A stretch of 15,659 bases of DNA, from the NCBI GenBank assembly GCA_022842565.1, contig JALHPH010000007.1, positions 1-15,659 of the forward strand, written 5' to 3'. A program made the translations under genes and the position numbers. Numbering within the stretch: the first letter of the stretch is position 1; the number at the start of each line of letters is the position of its first letter. Source of the DNA: Fimbriimonadaceae bacterium (GTDB taxonomy: Bacteria; Armatimonadota; Fimbriimonadia; Fimbriimonadales; Fimbriimonadaceae). This document shows, in pieces, positions 14,190-15,659 of the stretch. The notes beneath the pieces were generated by a model. The model saw nothing but the letters and a program-made list of their open reading frames with translations. It was not told the origin of the DNA and searched no databases.

Positions 14190-14723
14190 ATGAAACGCGA
14201 CGACCTCCTCGACCTCAACGAGGCGTTGCAGCATCCCGGTAAGACCATTGCCGTCGATCTTTCGACTGAATTGCCCAGCGAGGGCGAGATCGACTTGGTG
14301 AAACCATTGGAGGGCTACTTGGAAGCTGTGAGCACGGGCAATGTGCTCCTGATTACGGGCGAATTCACCACCTGCGCCATGTGCGAGTGCGCCCGCTGCG
14401 GCGCGGCCATCGAGCAGCCCATCGATTTTGTGATGGAAGAAGAGTTTACGGTGGACGGCATTCCGAGCATCTATGCCTCCGACGACTACGCCCGGGTTCG
14501 CAACGACGAAGAGGAACCCCTTTTTCACGAAAACAGCTTGATTGTCGAGAGTCTGTTGCGGCAGGGATTGCTGCTCAATCTGCCTGTTCAGCCGCTTTGC
14601 AGCGCTGGTTGGGACGGACCGTGCGACATTGCCGAATCGCAGCATTTGCCGAGCGTGAAACCGGCCGGTGGGACGATGCATATGCAACTCGAGGGCGTGA
14701 TGCCATTCGAGGAGGCTGATTGA
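14190..14723 (+). CDS. yceD: YceD/DUF177 family protein
   Basis: The product has 177 residues, the usual length of DUF177. This family is normally encoded with rpmF and plsX and is implicated in handling of 23S rRNA or the large ribosomal subunit; the exact role is unsettled. The cysteine cluster C-A-M-C-E-C-A-R-C (62-70) and the C-terminal pair P-L-C-S-A-G-W-D-G-P-C (135-145) sit at the family positions and may bind zinc. L-L-R-Q-G-L-L-L-N-L-P (122-132) is the typical helix before them. The ATG at 14190 has no Shine-Dalgarno but has TAAACT 9 nt upstream. The stop overlaps the plsX start, so there is no rpmF between. The AGGAGG of plsX lies inside its last codons. Confidence 0.88.
   Translation: MKRDDLLDLNEALQHPGKTIAVDLSTELPSEGEIDLVKPLEGYLEAVSTGNVLLITGEFTTCAMCECARCGAAIEQPIDFVMEEEFTVDGIPSIYASDDYARVRNDEEEPLFHENSLIVESLLRQGLLLNLPVQPLCSAGWDGPCDIAESQHLPSVKPAGGTMHMQLEGVMPFEEAD
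14710..14715 (+). promoter_or_regulatory. Ribosome binding site (AGGAGG) deciding the TTG start of plsX
   Basis: A consensus AGGAGG ends 4 nt before the TTG at 14720. It makes this TTG the likely plsX start rather than the ATG within the first family motif at 14750. Confidence 0.75.
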
Positions 14724-15659
14724 GGAATCTCCGCATCGCGCTCGACGCGATGGGGGGCGATCATGCACCAGAATCCATCGTGCAGGGCGCGCTGGACGCT
14801 GCGTCAGAACTACGCAGCGGAGTCATCCTCGTTGGATACGAAGACCAGCTTCGCAAACTTGCCCCTAATCTTCCTGAGGGCTTTGAGATCGTTCACGCCA
14901 GCGAAGTGGTGGCCATGGACGAAAAGCCGGTTGAAGCGCTGCGCAAGAAGAAGGATTCCTCAATGGCGGTGTCGGTCAACCTCGTGAAGGAAGGCCGCGC
15001 GCACTGCGTAGTTTCCGCCGGCAACACCGGCGCAGCGACGGCTTCCGCACTGATGGGTTGGCGGCAAATGCCTGGCATCCACCGCCCCGCTATCGCCAGC
15101 ACGATGCCCAATAAGCATGGGCTCTTTCTGCTTTTGGATGCGGGCGCGTCGCCCGACGTGGACCCCGAGCACCTCGTTGAATTCGCCGAAATGGGACTGG
15201 CCTACGCCGAGTTGGTGATGGGCCGAAAGAGCCCGCGTGCCCACCTACTGAACATCGGCGAAGAACCGGGAAAAGGCAATAACTTCGCCAAGCGGGTGCA
15301 GGAACTCATGGGCAAGCACGACTGGTTTGCGGGAAACATCGAGGGCAAGGATCTTCTCAAAGAGCCGATTGACGTCGTCGTCTGCGACGCCTTTGTCGGC
15401 AACATCGTCTTGAAAACCGCCGAGGGCGTGGCCGAATTCATCATGAGCGAAATCAAGGAACAGATCCCCACGCATCCTATCAAGAAACTGCTTTATGCTC
15501 CTCTCCGCAAGGTGTTCGCGCCGCTTCGAAAGCGCATGGACTACGCCGAGTACGGGGGCTCGCCGCTTCTGGGCTTGAATCATCTCTGCTTTATCTGCCA
15601 TGGCCGCAGCAATCCGAAAGCGATCAAGAACGCGCTGTTGGAAGCGGACCGGGCCCTTC
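14720..15659 (+). CDS. plsX: Phosphate acyltransferase PlsX (C-terminus cut by window end)
   Basis: PlsX makes acyl phosphate from acyl-ACP; PlsY uses it for the first acylation of glycerol 3-phosphate in membrane lipid synthesis. It is cytoplasmic and membrane associated. 313 codons are visible of a family that is about 330-350 long, so only the tail is missing. The N-terminus is L-R-N-L-R-I-A-L-D-A-M-G-G-D-H-A-P, the family signature. V-S-A-G-N-T-G-A, L-L-N-I-G-E-E-P-G-K-G-N and V-C-D-A-F-V-G-N-I-V-L-K follow in order. The likely TTG start overlaps the yceD TGA (TTGA) and has a consensus ribosome site. No deviation from the family is visible in this part. Confidence 0.95.
   Translation, partial: MRNLRIALDAMGGDHAPESIVQGALDAASELRSGVILVGYEDQLRKLAPNLPEGFEIVHASEVVAMDEKPVEALRKKKDSSMAVSVNLVKEGRAHCVVSAGNTGAATASALMGWRQMPGIHRPAIASTMPNKHGLFLLLDAGASPDVDPEHLVEFAEMGLAYAELVMGRKSPRAHLLNIGEEPGKGNNFAKRVQELMGKHDWFAGNIEGKDLLKEPIDVVVCDAFVGNIVLKTAEGVAEFIMSEIKEQIPTHPIKKLLYAPLRKVFAPLRKRMDYAEYGGSPLLGLNHLCFICHGRSNPKAIKNALLEADRAL

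Noticed and set aside
14124..14768. A 215-codon extension of the exported-protein frame
   Set aside because: It is antisense to yceD; a clean signal peptide begins at 14123.

Overview
The window is a compact stretch of bacterial chromosome of roughly 60% GC by eye. It carries 14 protein-coding genes, two of them cut by the window ends, and I see no RNA genes, insertion sequences, phage genes or CRISPR array. The best pointer to the host is a Pup/UBact-type proteasome locus. Its modifier ends in K-Y-R-Q-R-S-G-Q, the C-terminus of UBact, the Pup relative reported from Gram-negative and candidate-phylum bacteria such as Nitrospirae and Armatimonadetes. Together with a Tat-exported DUF1501 protein and several proteins I cannot place in a family, this suggests an Armatimonadota (Fimbriimonas-like) genome. 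That placement is inference.

Left part (1-4767). Two small membrane-anchored proteins of similar layout lie on the minus strand (1-202 partial; 239-634). Divergent from them are a Tat-secreted DUF1501 protein (710-1948), a 648-residue coiled-coil protein of unknown function (1985-3931), and dapF for lysine and peptidoglycan precursors (3928-4767), which starts at a TTG overlapping the previous stop.

Middle part (4764-8737). On the minus strand run a DUF1015 gene, a PhnP-like metallo-beta-lactamase-fold hydrolase coupled to it by TGATG, and a TPR protein. An IspA-type prenyl transferase (7859-8737) diverges from DUF1015.

Right part (8734-14123, minus strand). An apparent six-gene operon reads: exported protein, lipoprotein, dop, ubact, prcB, and a Clp1/Grc3-like protein. 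Junctions are a 4-nt overlap (if the lipoprotein starts at its upstream ATG), a 1-nt gap, an 8-nt overlap, a 4-nt overlap and a 20-nt gap. Dop would deamidate the C-terminal Gln of UBact to Glu and remove UBact from substrates. PrcB is a proteasome beta subunit with Thr1, Asp17 and Lys33 intact. The alpha subunit, ligase PafA and the ring ATPase are not in the window. The slot where actinobacteria carry prcA holds a protein that looks like an RNA 5'-kinase (Clp1/Grc3) without a P-loop. A perfect 13-bp hairpin followed by a T-run lies inside the start of dop and resembles a terminator or attenuator.

Right edge. Divergent from that operon are yceD (DUF177) and plsX (cut by the window end), joined by a TTGA overlap and without the usual rpmF between them.

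No gap longer than about 110 bases lies between genes. Several genes that begin transcription units have TANNNT 6-9 nt before the start codon and no Shine-Dalgarno, which suggests leaderless transcripts. Both convergent gene pairs overlap by exactly 4 nt at their stops.
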